A DNA stretch of 9,775 nucleotides from Balneolaceae bacterium (GTDB lineage Bacteria; Bacteroidota; Rhodothermia; Balneolales; Balneolaceae): positions 1 through 9,775 of the forward strand of contig SKWF01000057.1 in NCBI GenBank assembly GCA_007129085.1, in the 5' to 3' direction. Shown in pieces: positions 1 to 6,200 of the stretch; within the stretch, counting starts at the first letter, position 1; each line of letters begins with the position of its first letter. The position numbers and the translations under genes are program-made. A model generated the notes under the pieces. It worked only from the letters and a program-made list of their open reading frames with translations, was not told the origin of the DNA and ran no database searches.

Positions 1-1
1 C

Positions 2-292
2 CCCCCGGCCCAGGAATCGATCAGTGAGGAGGCCGTGGAAAGCCTGGTGAACCAGCTGCAGCAGGAAAATCAACTGATGGTAGCTGCGATGTACGAACAA
101 CTGAGCGAACAGCAAGATGAACAGCTAAACCGCGCAATGGCCGACCTGGCCGAGTATTACGAAATGCAGCGTGAACGAGACCTGATGCTGGTAGCCGAAG
201 GATTTGCTCAACTCGAGGAGGAGACAACGGATCGTTTTATTCAAACCAATGAAGCGATCGGAGATATTTTTTACGCACTTTATAACCAATAA
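2..292 (+). CDS. C-terminal part of a Gln/Glu-rich helical protein (5'-truncated by the window)
   Basis: The reading frame is open from base 2 to the TAA at 290-292, so this is most likely the 3' end of a longer gene. A GTG at 35, preceded closely by GAGGAG, could act as an internal start, but the frame has no stop before it. The visible 96 residues are rich in Gln, Glu, Met and Leu, have no Cys, Pro (after the first two residues) or membrane segment, and read as a long amphipathic helix or coiled coil with 'QLQQENQ' and 'EQLSEQQDEQL'. The stop lies 12 bases before the start of the next gene, so the two are probably cotranscribed. I do not recognise the family. A C-terminal segment of a membrane or anti-sigma protein upstream of exported proteins is possible, but nothing visible proves it. 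Confidence 0.6.
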   Translation, partial: PPAQESISEEAVESLVNQLQQENQLMVAAMYEQLSEQQDEQLNRAMADLAEYYEMQRERDLMLVAEGFAQLEEETTDRFIQTNEAIGDIFYALYNQ

Positions 293-304
293 ACCGGTAT
301 AGCC

Positions 305-1591
305 ATGAAACTGTTAAGAACCATTATTTCCCTGCTTTTACTGATACTATCCCTGATTTTACCAAACCAACTACCTGCGCAGGACAACGCTCTACATCAG
401 GATATCCGGATGGCAGAGACCATTCTGGGAGAGATGATGACCGACAATGAGTCTGAATTTCCACTGCGCGGCGGCAATGCCCGTCATGTGCAGGGAGAAT
501 ATATGGAAGGGTATGGCCTGCATTTTACAATCGGGTCTAACATCAACCCGCGGCGAATTACGTTTGAACGAACTCGGGACAGATCACGGGGGGAAGAGAG
601 TGCAGAAAGCAGATCCCCGGAGGAAGCGCGGGACCGGATGGAATCGATCATGAGAAATTTCCTGCAGGATTATACGGTAGTGGCCCGTCACCTGGATGAA
701 AACGAAAACGTGCGGGTTTCGTACGGACTACCGGGCGAGTTTAGTGTGCAGCGAATATTAAGACACCACCGGGACGGGTCAACTGACAAGATGGAAATCC
801 CGAAACTATCGGCCGTGGTTTCTGTAGGAGATGTGATGAGCTATCGTGGAGGAAATATGTCGGACGAAGAGTTTCAGCAGCGCATCCGTATTGAAGACCT
901 GTCGGATGTGGAATATGGGGAAGATCTGTCAATATTTTCATCCATTCTGAAGTCATCCCTCGATAGAGCGGAACTTGAACATCTTCGGGTTCAAAGAGAG
1001 CCTGAATTTCAGTATATCCCGGGGATGGGCGTGCATTACAAGGTGAATCTTCATAACAGGCCATTTTTGAGATTCCCGGAAATCAGAAGAGTTGCGCGGA
1101 TGATTGATCAACAAGATCTTGATGATGTAGACGTAAATATTGATCTGGGGGAGGTGGAGTTTGATGGAGAAAAAATGCGGTTTGAAACTCCTCAAATCGA
1201 CTTCAAAATGGATACCATTCGCATAAATCTTGGCAATGTTTCCGACAGCCTGAATATCAACTTTGAGGAGATGCGCAGGCAGCTTGAAGAGACAAGACAG
1301 CATCTGGAAAAATCCCGCGACCAGCTTCAGCAGCATTTCCGGTTTGATATTGCTGATCGGGACACGATCGACTATTCGGAGGATAAAGAGAAGGTTATGA
1401 ATCGGGTTACAAAGACGCTTGAGGATTACGGGCAAACGCTCCGGTCGCTGGGAGAGAATGAATTTTTGACCATCACCATTAACTGGAGAGGTCGCGACCT
1501 TCCCGAACGGACGGTTATTCGTATTTCGAGAGAAGACCTGTTCTTCGGGCGTGATGCGGTCATTAAGGACCACGAACGTCGGAGCAGGTAA
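305..1591 (+). CDS. Exported protein of unknown function with an internal two-module duplication
   Basis: Encodes 428 aa. Residues 1-25 form a signal peptide: K3/R5, a long Leu/Ile core, and a likely cut after LPA (A25|Q26). The mature protein should therefore lie in the periplasm or beyond. No known enzyme motif is visible. Two similar modules can be aligned by eye. Module A has 'YMEGYGLHFTI' (66-76), a helix 'MESIMRNFLQDY' (112-123) followed by 'LDENENVRVS', and 'PKLSAVVSVGDVMSYRGG' (166-183). Module B has 'YIPGMGVHYKV' (237-247), 'VMNRVTKTLEDY' (364-375) followed by 'LGENEFLTIT', and 'PERTVIRISREDLFFGRD' (400-417). Module B carries an insertion with a charged coiled coil at about 320-346. 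ATG 305 is chosen because the signal peptide starts there; no strong ribosome-binding site is seen. It probably shares a transcript with the gene 12 bases upstream. Function is unknown. Confidence 0.85.
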   Translation: MKLLRTIISLLLLILSLILPNQLPAQDNALHQDIRMAETILGEMMTDNESEFPLRGGNARHVQGEYMEGYGLHFTIGSNINPRRITFERTRDRSRGEESAESRSPEEARDRMESIMRNFLQDYTVVARHLDENENVRVSYGLPGEFSVQRILRHHRDGSTDKMEIPKLSAVVSVGDVMSYRGGNMSDEEFQQRIRIEDLSDVEYGEDLSIFSSILKSSLDRAELEHLRVQREPEFQYIPGMGVHYKVNLHNRPFLRFPEIRRVARMIDQQDLDDVDVNIDLGEVEFDGEKMRFETPQIDFKMDTIRINLGNVSDSLNINFEEMRRQLEETRQHLEKSRDQLQQHFRFDIADRDTIDYSEDKEKVMNRVTKTLEDYGQTLRSLGENEFLTITINWRGRDLPERTVIRISREDLFFGRDAVIKDHERRSR

Positions 1592-1597
1592 GCAGTA

Positions 1598-1618
1598 CCC
1601 CGGTTAGCCTGACCGGGG
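1598..1618 (+). terminator. GC-rich hairpin just after the exported-protein gene
   Basis: CCCCGGT (1598-1604) pairs perfectly with ACCGGGG (1612-1618), and inner T·G and A-T pairs can shorten the loop to GCC. It begins 7 bases after the stop codon at 1589-1591. It is not followed by a T-run (the next bases are ATTAGGG), so it is not a classical intrinsic terminator. It could protect the 3' end of the transcript or end it less efficiently. It differs in sequence from the repeat hairpins that follow. Confidence 0.45.
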
Positions 1619-1624
1619 ATTAGG

Positions 1625-1705
1625 GTTGAATGGTTGGATTGTAAACCTTGGTAAAACCAGCGGGCAGGCTGCCCGCTGTACGTATCCCGGGCAGCTTGCC
1701 CGGGA
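1625..1705 (+). repeat. Full-length two-hairpin REP-like unit with its 5' flank (copy 1)
   Basis: Hairpin 1 is AGCGGGCA (1659-1666), loop GGC, TGCCCGCT (1670-1677): a perfect 8-bp stem. It is followed by GTACGTA (1678-1684). Hairpin 2 is TCCCGGGCA (1685-1693), loop GCT, TGCCCGGGA (1697-1705): a perfect 9-bp stem. The A/T-rich flank from GTTGAATGG (1625) through AACCTTGG (1644-1651) recurs with changes at 2536-2568, so the repeated unit extends about 35 bases 5' of the hairpins. This is the only copy in the window with both hairpins perfect. It lies 117 bases upstream of the RAYT start codon. The two-hairpin design recalls REPIN/BIME elements. Confidence 0.85.
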
Positions 1706-1821
1706 ATCGCGAAGTGTTTATAGGAGCAAATTATTAGAAATTTATGCTCATCTTTGCTATTCAGTTACAGGGAGTTAATATTTTCAAGAGTAAAATTAAG
1801 AGATAATCAAGATATGTATAG

Positions 1822-2469
1822 ATGCCATATTACGAGAGAAATCTTCCGCATTGGCAAGAACCGGGTGCTGAATATTTTGTGACGTTTAGATTAGCAGGTA
1901 CGTTACCAAAGGAGTTGATACTTGAGCTTCAAAATCAGCGAAAAGCTATTTCAAGTAAGTTTGGGGCAGATAGGAAGATTCCGAGAGTTACTCATCGTCT
2001 TGAAGCTGTATTTTTCAAGAAGTATGAATCTTTGTTGGACGGGAGTTCATATGGACCTGACTGGTTAAAGGAAGAAAAGATAGCTTCTATAGTGAAAGAG
2101 GCTATTCATTATCGGGATCAAAAAGAGTACGATCTTTATGCTTTTTGCATAATGAGTAATCATGTGCATATGGTGTTTAAAGATCTTGCATCGCCTAAAA
2201 GTTCAATTGTTAAAGATTACTTTCCTGTTACCGAGATGTTGAAAAACCTAAAGTCCTACACGGGTCTACAGGCCAATAGGGAATTGGATAGGAAAGGTTC
2301 TTTTTGGCATGAGGAGAGTTATGACCACATGATTCGAAATGATGAATCACTTGAAAGAATTATTTCCTACACTATCAATAACCCGGTAAAAGTAAATTTG
2401 GTGAAAACCTGGAGGGAGTGGCCACACACTTATTGTAAGCCGGAATTTGCAAAAGGTTTTGATGAATAA
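1822..2469 (+). CDS. REP-associated tyrosine transposase (RAYT), Y1/HUH family
   Basis: Encodes 215 aa, a normal length for the RAYT branch of the IS200-like Y1 transposase family. These single-strand endonucleases cut at and join REP hairpins and are usually single-copy and domesticated. Seen here: N-terminal 'AEYFVTFRLAG' (16-26); the HUH metal motif 'MSNHVHMVF' with H114 and H116; and 'SFWHEESYDHMIRN' (160-173), whose Y167 is the expected nucleophile. The RAYT-typical tail 'YTINNPVKVNLV…WREWPHTY' follows. All expected catalytic residues are present, so the enzyme looks intact. ATG 1822 is fixed as the start because TAG at 1819-1821 is in frame directly before it. No clear Shine-Dalgarno site is seen. 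The gene is visibly more A/T-rich than the exported-protein gene upstream, consistent with acquisition. It is surrounded by palindromic repeats on both sides (1625-1705 and 2495-2870). No TnpB or accessory gene is present. Confidence 0.9.
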   Translation: MPYYERNLPHWQEPGAEYFVTFRLAGTLPKELILELQNQRKAISSKFGADRKIPRVTHRLEAVFFKKYESLLDGSSYGPDWLKEEKIASIVKEAIHYRDQKEYDLYAFCIMSNHVHMVFKDLASPKSSIVKDYFPVTEMLKNLKSYTGLQANRELDRKGSFWHEESYDHMIRNDESLERIISYTINNPVKVNLVKTWREWPHTYCKPEFAKGFDE

Positions 2470-2494
2470 GTTATGGAGGGAAATTACTGTTAAT

Positions 2495-2530
2495 GGACAG
2501 GCTGTTCGTCGTACGTATCCCGCCTGGGAA
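2495..2530 (+). repeat. Degenerate REP-like unit (copy 2)
   Basis: GGACA (2495-2499), loop GGC, TGTTC (2503-2507) is hairpin 1 with one G·T wobble. It is followed by C-free-standing spacer bases and the conserved GTACGTA (2511-2517). Hairpin 2 is collapsed to TCCC…GGGA (2518-2529), apparently by an internal deletion. It begins 25 bases after the RAYT stop codon and has the same orientation as copy 1. Confidence 0.65.
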
Positions 2531-2535
2531 TTTAA

Positions 2536-2603
2536 GTTGAATGGCAGGGGTTTAGACCTTGGAAAATCAGCGGGCAAGCGTACCCCGGGCAGCTTGCCCG
2601 GGA
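2536..2603 (+). repeat. REP-like unit with flank, hairpin 1 partly deleted (copy 3)
   Basis: This copy aligns with 1625-1705: GTTGAATGG, then GACCTTGG, then AAAATCAGCGGGCA. The right arm of hairpin 1 is missing, so AGCGGGCA (2569-2576) runs into AGCGTA. Hairpin 2 is intact: CCCGGGCA (2584-2591), loop GCT, TGCCCGGG (2595-2602). With copy 1 it forms imperfect direct repeats bracketing the RAYT gene over roughly 980 bp. Confidence 0.75.
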
Positions 2604-2762
2604 GGTAGAGATTAAAGATTGAATTAAATGTTTCGAAATAAAAACAACGGACAAGTTCCGGTTTAAACGCAGTCGGAATTTCTTATCTCACTATCTTTTG
2701 ACGTATTTCGTTGTGCAGTTCAAATGAGATAGAATCGAATGGGAAAATTAATGAAGGATTTT

Positions 2763-2806
2763 GACGGACAGGCTGTCCGTCGTACGTACCACAGGCAGCT
2801 TGCTTG
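2763..2806 (+). repeat. REP-like unit with compensated stem changes (copy 4)
   Basis: Hairpin 1 is GACGGACA (2763-2770), loop GGC, TGTCCGTC (2774-2781), a perfect 8-bp stem. Relative to copy 1, three stem positions differ and every change is matched on the opposite arm. GTACGTA follows at 2782-2788. Hairpin 2 survives as CAGGCA (2792-2797), loop GCT, TGCTTG (2801-2806), with one G·T pair. Confidence 0.75.
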
Positions 2807-2846
2807 AGACAGAGCTAAAACATTGGGCAGTGCACTCGGAAAAGAT

Positions 2847-2870
2847 CAGCGGACAAGCTGTCCGCTGTAC
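2847..2870 (+). repeat. Half REP-like unit: hairpin 1 only (copy 5), also a possible aat terminator
   Basis: CAGCGGACA (2847-2855), loop AGC, TGTCCGCTG (2859-2867) is a perfect 9-bp stem followed by GTAC; hairpin 2 is absent. The 3' arm ends 7 bases beyond the aat stop codon (2875-2877, minus strand). Read on the minus strand, the hairpin is followed by GATCTTTT, so it could serve as an intrinsic-type terminator for the uvrB–methyltransferase–aat transcript. The T-run is short and offset by three to four bases, so termination is only plausible. Confidence 0.65.
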
Positions 2871-2874
2871 TTTC

Positions 2875-3477
2875 TCAATCAAAAACCACTTCTTTCTTAA
2901 GGGCTTTTTCGAGAAGCCGGTCATATTCTTCTGCCGAAATTTCAACACAGCCGAACTGGGCGAGGTGTTCAGTGTAGAACTGGGTGTCCCATAACTCAAA
3001 TCCACGTTCATCAAGCCGCTGATGACAGTGCCACAGCGCTACTTTATCTGCTTCCGTGGCTCGTTTGAACATCGACTCGCCGCAAAATGCAGCACCGACA
3101 GAAACGCCGTAGAGTCCGCCGACCAGCGCATCATCTTCATCAAATATTTCTACTGAGTGGGCGTAACCCGCAAGGTGGAGTACTTCATACGAATTGATGA
3201 TTATGTCCGAAATCCACGTGGTTTCGCGATCGGCACACGCTTCTATCACATCCCGAAAGCAGGTGTTGATTCTGCACTCATACCGCCCCTGGCGGATGAT
3301 CCGCTCCACGTTGCTCGACACTTTGAATTGGTCCATCGGAATAACTCCACGTTGACGGGCTGAGTACCAGTTTACGTCCTCATCATCCCGCGTTTCGCTC
3401 ATGGGAAAAACGCCGCGGCGATATCCATCTAGCAAAACTTCAGGAGGAATGATTTTTTGGGATGAGTCTTGATTCAT
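2875..3477 (-). CDS. aat: Leucyl/phenylalanyl-tRNA–protein transferase
   Basis: Encodes 200 aa, slightly shorter than the 234 aa of E. coli Aat. The enzyme moves Leu or Phe from aminoacyl-tRNA onto proteins with an N-terminal Arg or Lys, marking them for ClpS/ClpAP in the bacterial N-degron pathway in the cytosol. Family motifs seen in order: 'DGYRRGVFPM' (17-26), 'WYSARQRGVIP' (37-47), 'TTWIS' (86-90), 'LHLAGYAHSVEIF' (100-112), 'LVGGLYGVSVGAAFCGESMF' (118-137) and 'DKVALWHCHQRL' (144-155). The long N-terminal lead of the E. coli protein is missing, as in many Bacteroidota-type versions. ATG 3477 has a CGGAG ribosome-binding site about 8 bases upstream, one of the few clear ones here. It is the last gene of a probable minus-strand operon, 54 bases after the methyltransferase. 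Confidence 0.93.
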   Translation of the reverse strand: MNQDSSQKIIPPEVLLDGYRRGVFPMSETRDDEDVNWYSARQRGVIPMDQFKVSSNVERIIRQGRYECRINTCFRDVIEACADRETTWISDIIINSYEVLHLAGYAHSVEIFDEDDALVGGLYGVSVGAAFCGESMFKRATEADKVALWHCHQRLDERGFELWDTQFYTEHLAQFGCVEISAEEYDRLLEKALKKEVVFD

Positions 3478-3531
3478 AAATCAAACTCCGGCTTGATGAA
3501 CGTGGAAATTACAAGTACAGCACGGATAATA

Positions 3532-4113
3532 TTACTGTCCGGTTTCGGCCGTGGGAGTTCCGTTGTTAATGACTTCGTAAATGAAATAGGGCGGAATATT
3601 CAGCATCTCGAACTCTGTTTCGTAATTGCCGAATACTTCCATTACGGGCTCTTTCAAATGCCCGCTGGTTTGATAGGCCAAAAACTTCCCTTTCTGTTTT
3701 AGGATATCTTTGGTCGCTTTAAGGATGATTCGTTTACGATCCATATCAAAAAATGAAAACGGAATTCCGGATAGTACATAATCGACACTGCCCAGATCCT
3801 TTTCGTTAAGTACATCACGCACATCCCCGGCAAGAATATTGTGGATTTCAACACGTGGGTCGTCAATGGTATCCCGAAGGTGACCGGCAAAGTTTTTATT
3901 GGCTTCGATGAGAATCAGGCGGGAGCCTTCGCTCATATTTTCGATCAAATATTTTGTAAAAGCACCATCACCGGGACCGTATTCAACAAGCAGAAAATCT
4001 TCGGAAAAATCGATATGCGTGCACACTTTTTTTACACAGCGGCGTGAGGTGGGAATGACGGAGGCTACATCTTTATCTTTAACGAATGTTTTAAAAAAGT
4101 CGATTTTTCCCAT
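3532..4113 (-). CDS. Class I SAM-dependent methyltransferase, phospholipid N-methyltransferase (PmtA)/KsgA-like
   Basis: Encodes 193 aa with a Rossmann methyltransferase fold. The SAM-binding motif I is 'VEYGPGDGAFT' (43-53), the acidic end of strand 2 is 'LILIEAN' (66-72), D97 may be the motif III acid, and motif IV is 'LSGIPFSFF' (114-122). The N-terminus 'FFKTFVKDKDVASVIPTSRR' (6-25) and the late 'LNIPPYFIYEV' (171-181) resemble bacterial PmtA-type phospholipid methyltransferases, which methylate phosphatidylethanolamine using SAM. The fold is shared with KsgA/Erm rRNA dimethylases, but the NLPY-type motif of those enzymes is replaced by GIPF and the protein is too short for KsgA. The substrate is therefore uncertain. 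It starts 15 bases after the uvrB stop, with no clear ribosome-binding site, suggesting translational coupling. Confidence 0.75.
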   Translation of the reverse strand: MGKIDFFKTFVKDKDVASVIPTSRRCVKKVCTHIDFSEDFLLVEYGPGDGAFTKYLIENMSEGSRLILIEANKNFAGHLRDTIDDPRVEIHNILAGDVRDVLNEKDLGSVDYVLSGIPFSFFDMDRKRIILKATKDILKQKGKFLAYQTSGHLKEPVMEVFGNYETEFEMLNIPPYFIYEVINNGTPTAETGQ

Positions 4114-4128
4114 TGCTATAATCTATTA

Positions 4129-6180
4129 TTAGAGTTCTTTTTCCAGTTTTTCTATTTGATCGCGAATTCTTGCGGCCTCCTCGAATTCCATATTTTTGGC
4201 GGCTTGACGCATAGAGCTTTGCAAATAATCGAGAAATTTATCCTTGCTTTCAAATGTAACTTCATCCATTGCGGGATTTGCCCGGTATTGGATTCCTTCT
4301 TCTGCAACTTTTACCACTTCAAGATAATCTTCTTCATCATCAATATCGTCGCCTCCAAAATCAAAATCTTTGGTGGAGATTAATGATGGATCTACAAGTG
4401 GTTTAAGTTCTTTCTCAATGGTTTTCGGCGTAATGCCGTGCTCCTCATTATAATCACTCTGAATTTTTCGGCGCCGTTCGGTCTCTTCAACTACCTTTTG
4501 AATGGCGTTGGTCATTTTATTGGCGTAAAGAATCGCTTTACCGCCAACGTTACGAGCTGCACGACCCACAATTTGGAAGAGAGCCGTTTCCGATCGCAGA
4601 AACCCTTCTTTATCGGCATCTAAAATTGCCACAAGGCTTAGCTCGGGAATATCAATTCCTTCTCGCAGCAGGTTAATTCCAACAAGCACATTAAAATCAC
4701 CACGACGAAATTTGTAGAGCACTTCAACCCGCTGCATCGCATCCAGCTCACTGTGCATGTATGCCGCGCTGATCCCGAGGTTTTTCAGGTATTCGCTGAG
4801 CTCTTCACTCAATCGTTTCGTTAAAGTAATACAGAGAACGCGCTCATTTTTCTTCACACGCTCTTGGATTTCATCAAGCAGATCATCCACTTGACTGTCG
4901 AGCGGACGAACCTCAATTTCCGGCTCCATCAAACCGGTTGGACGAATAATCTGCTCCACAAATACACCGTCTGATTTTTCAAGCTCATAATCGGCCGGCG
5001 TTGCACTTACAAAGATCGCCTGATTCACCATCGTTTCCCACTCATCAAACGTAAGTGGCCGGTTATCGAGGGCTGATGGCAATCGAAATCCATGCTCTAC
5101 AAGCTCCATTTTTCGAGAGCGGTCGCCGCCGTACATGGCGCCAATTTGGGGGACGGTTTGATGGCTCTCATCAACCACAAGCATAAAATCATCCGGAAAA
5201 TAATCGAACAGGCAGTATGGGCGCTCACCCGGTTTACGTGCACTCAGGTAGCGCGAATAGTTCTCAATGCCGGAGCAGTACCCGATCTCCTGCATCATTT
5301 CGATATCAAAAAGCGTGCGCTGCTCAATCCGTTTGGCCTCTAGAAATCGCTGCTCATCCCTCAGAATATCCACGCGATTGTGCATCTCATCACGGATCTG
5401 TTTGATGGCTTCATCAAGCCGGCCCTTGGATGTTACATAGTGCGAGGCGGGAAAAATTCGAAACTCCTGCACCTCCTCTTTTACATTCCCGGATTGAACG
5501 TCAAAAATCTCGAGTGTTTCAATTTCATCGCCCCACATGGAGATCCGCAGGGCATCTTCGGAATAGGCAGGATAGATGTCAATAACATCACCCCGAACCC
5601 GAAATGTACCACGTTTAAAATCGATGTCGTTGCGGGTATAGTGCAGATCAACCAGGTCGTACAGCAGGGTATTTCTCGGAATGGACTGGCCTGCCTCCAG
5701 GTTGATAATCAGCTTTTCGTACTCCGATGGCGAGCCGATGCCGTAAATGCAGCTCACGGAAGATACAATGATGACATCACGCCGACCGGACAGCAGGGAG
5801 CTGGTGGCGCGCAGGCGAAGTTTCTGAATCTCTTCGTTGATGGAGAGATCTTTTTCGATGAATTTATCCTGGCTGGAGATGTATGCTTCCGGCTGGTAGT
5901 AGTCGTAGTAGGAGATAAAAAACTCCACACGGTTTTCCGGGAAAAAGTCACTCAGTTCGCGATAAAGCTGGGCAGCGAGCGTCTTGTTGTGGCTCATCAC
6001 CAGCGTGGGCTTCTGCACGTTTTCAATCACCCCGGCTACGGTACGGGTTTTCCCCGACCCGGTAATACCGAGCAGCGTTTGATACTTATCATTTTGATTG
6101 ATCCCTTCAGTCAGCTCTTTGATAGCATTTGGCTGATCACCTGCGGGTTCCCATGGGGAGTGAAGTTTAAATTCTGACAT
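4129..6180 (-). CDS. uvrB: Excinuclease ABC subunit UvrB
   Basis: Encodes 683 aa, close to the usual 660-680. UvrB is the helicase-like damage-verification subunit of nucleotide excision repair: it is loaded by UvrA and recruits UvrC. Seen in order: Walker A 'GITGSGKT' (38-45); the β-hairpin region 'YYDYYQPEAY' (91-100), which clamps a DNA strand; 'VDESHQTVPQIGAMYGGDR' (336-354) with the DESH Walker B; 'FVSATPADYE' (390-399); 'GINLLREGIDIPE' (501-513); the arginine-finger motif 'QIVGRAARN' (536-544); and a C-terminal UVR/UvrC-binding segment 'MRQAAKNMEFEEAARIRDQI' (657-676). The start is ATG 6180 ('MSEFKLHSPW'), where family similarity begins. The frame reaches an ATG at 6252, but those 24 residues are not UvrB-like. 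First gene of the probable uvrB–methyltransferase–aat operon, divergent from tyrA. Confidence 0.98.
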   Translation of the reverse strand: MSEFKLHSPWEPAGDQPNAIKELTEGINQNDKYQTLLGITGSGKTRTVAGVIENVQKPTLVMSHNKTLAAQLYRELSDFFPENRVEFFISYYDYYQPEAYISSQDKFIEKDLSINEEIQKLRLRATSSLLSGRRDVIIVSSVSCIYGIGSPSEYEKLIINLEAGQSIPRNTLLYDLVDLHYTRNDIDFKRGTFRVRGDVIDIYPAYSEDALRISMWGDEIETLEIFDVQSGNVKEEVQEFRIFPASHYVTSKGRLDEAIKQIRDEMHNRVDILRDEQRFLEAKRIEQRTLFDIEMMQEIGYCSGIENYSRYLSARKPGERPYCLFDYFPDDFMLVVDESHQTVPQIGAMYGGDRSRKMELVEHGFRLPSALDNRPLTFDEWETMVNQAIFVSATPADYELEKSDGVFVEQIIRPTGLMEPEIEVRPLDSQVDDLLDEIQERVKKNERVLCITLTKRLSEELSEYLKNLGISAAYMHSELDAMQRVEVLYKFRRGDFNVLVGINLLREGIDIPELSLVAILDADKEGFLRSETALFQIVGRAARNVGGKAILYANKMTNAIQKVVEETERRRKIQSDYNEEHGITPKTIEKELKPLVDPSLISTKDFDFGGDDIDDEEDYLEVVKVAEEGIQYRANPAMDEVTFESKDKFLDYLQSSMRQAAKNMEFEEAARIRDQIEKLEKEL

Positions 6181-6200
6181 ATTTAATAAAGATAACGACC

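Larger units (their letters stand above)
2470..2874. other. 405-bp non-coding stretch between the RAYT and aat, filled with REP-like repeats
   Basis: No convincing gene is present. Short open frames on both strands run through the palindromes and into aat antisense, and have no recognisable protein content. The stretch holds four repeat copies or fragments (2495-2530, 2536-2603, 2763-2806, 2847-2870). A fifth possible relic is CGGACAAGTTCCG at 2648-2660, which resembles hairpin 1 with part of one arm deleted. The sequence between copies (about 2610-2645 and 2661-2760) is A/T-rich, and I see no other structure in it. Confidence 0.7.

Noticed and set aside
953..1573. A 206-codon open frame on the minus strand opposite the exported-protein gene
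   Set aside because: It is a shadow of a gene with a signal peptide and an internal duplication on the plus strand; the antisense product has no recognisable feature.
2684..2731. Inverted repeat TATCTCA (2684-2690) / TGAGATA (2725-2731)
   Set aside because: Only 7 bp with a 34-base spacer in A/T-rich DNA; expected by chance and unlike the other repeats.
1659..2870. CRISPR array
   Set aside because: The repeats are irregularly spaced, vary in length, are separated by a gene and by unequal gaps, and no cas gene is present; the pattern fits REP-like elements instead.
2748..3014. Short open frames on both strands (plus 2761-2994, minus 2748-3014) through the repeats into aat
   Set aside because: Both run through palindromic repeat DNA and then antisense or out of frame to aat; the protein content reflects the repeats.
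5380..6177. A 265-codon open frame on the plus strand opposite uvrB
   Set aside because: It lies entirely antisense to conserved UvrB coding sequence and its translation shows no family motifs.
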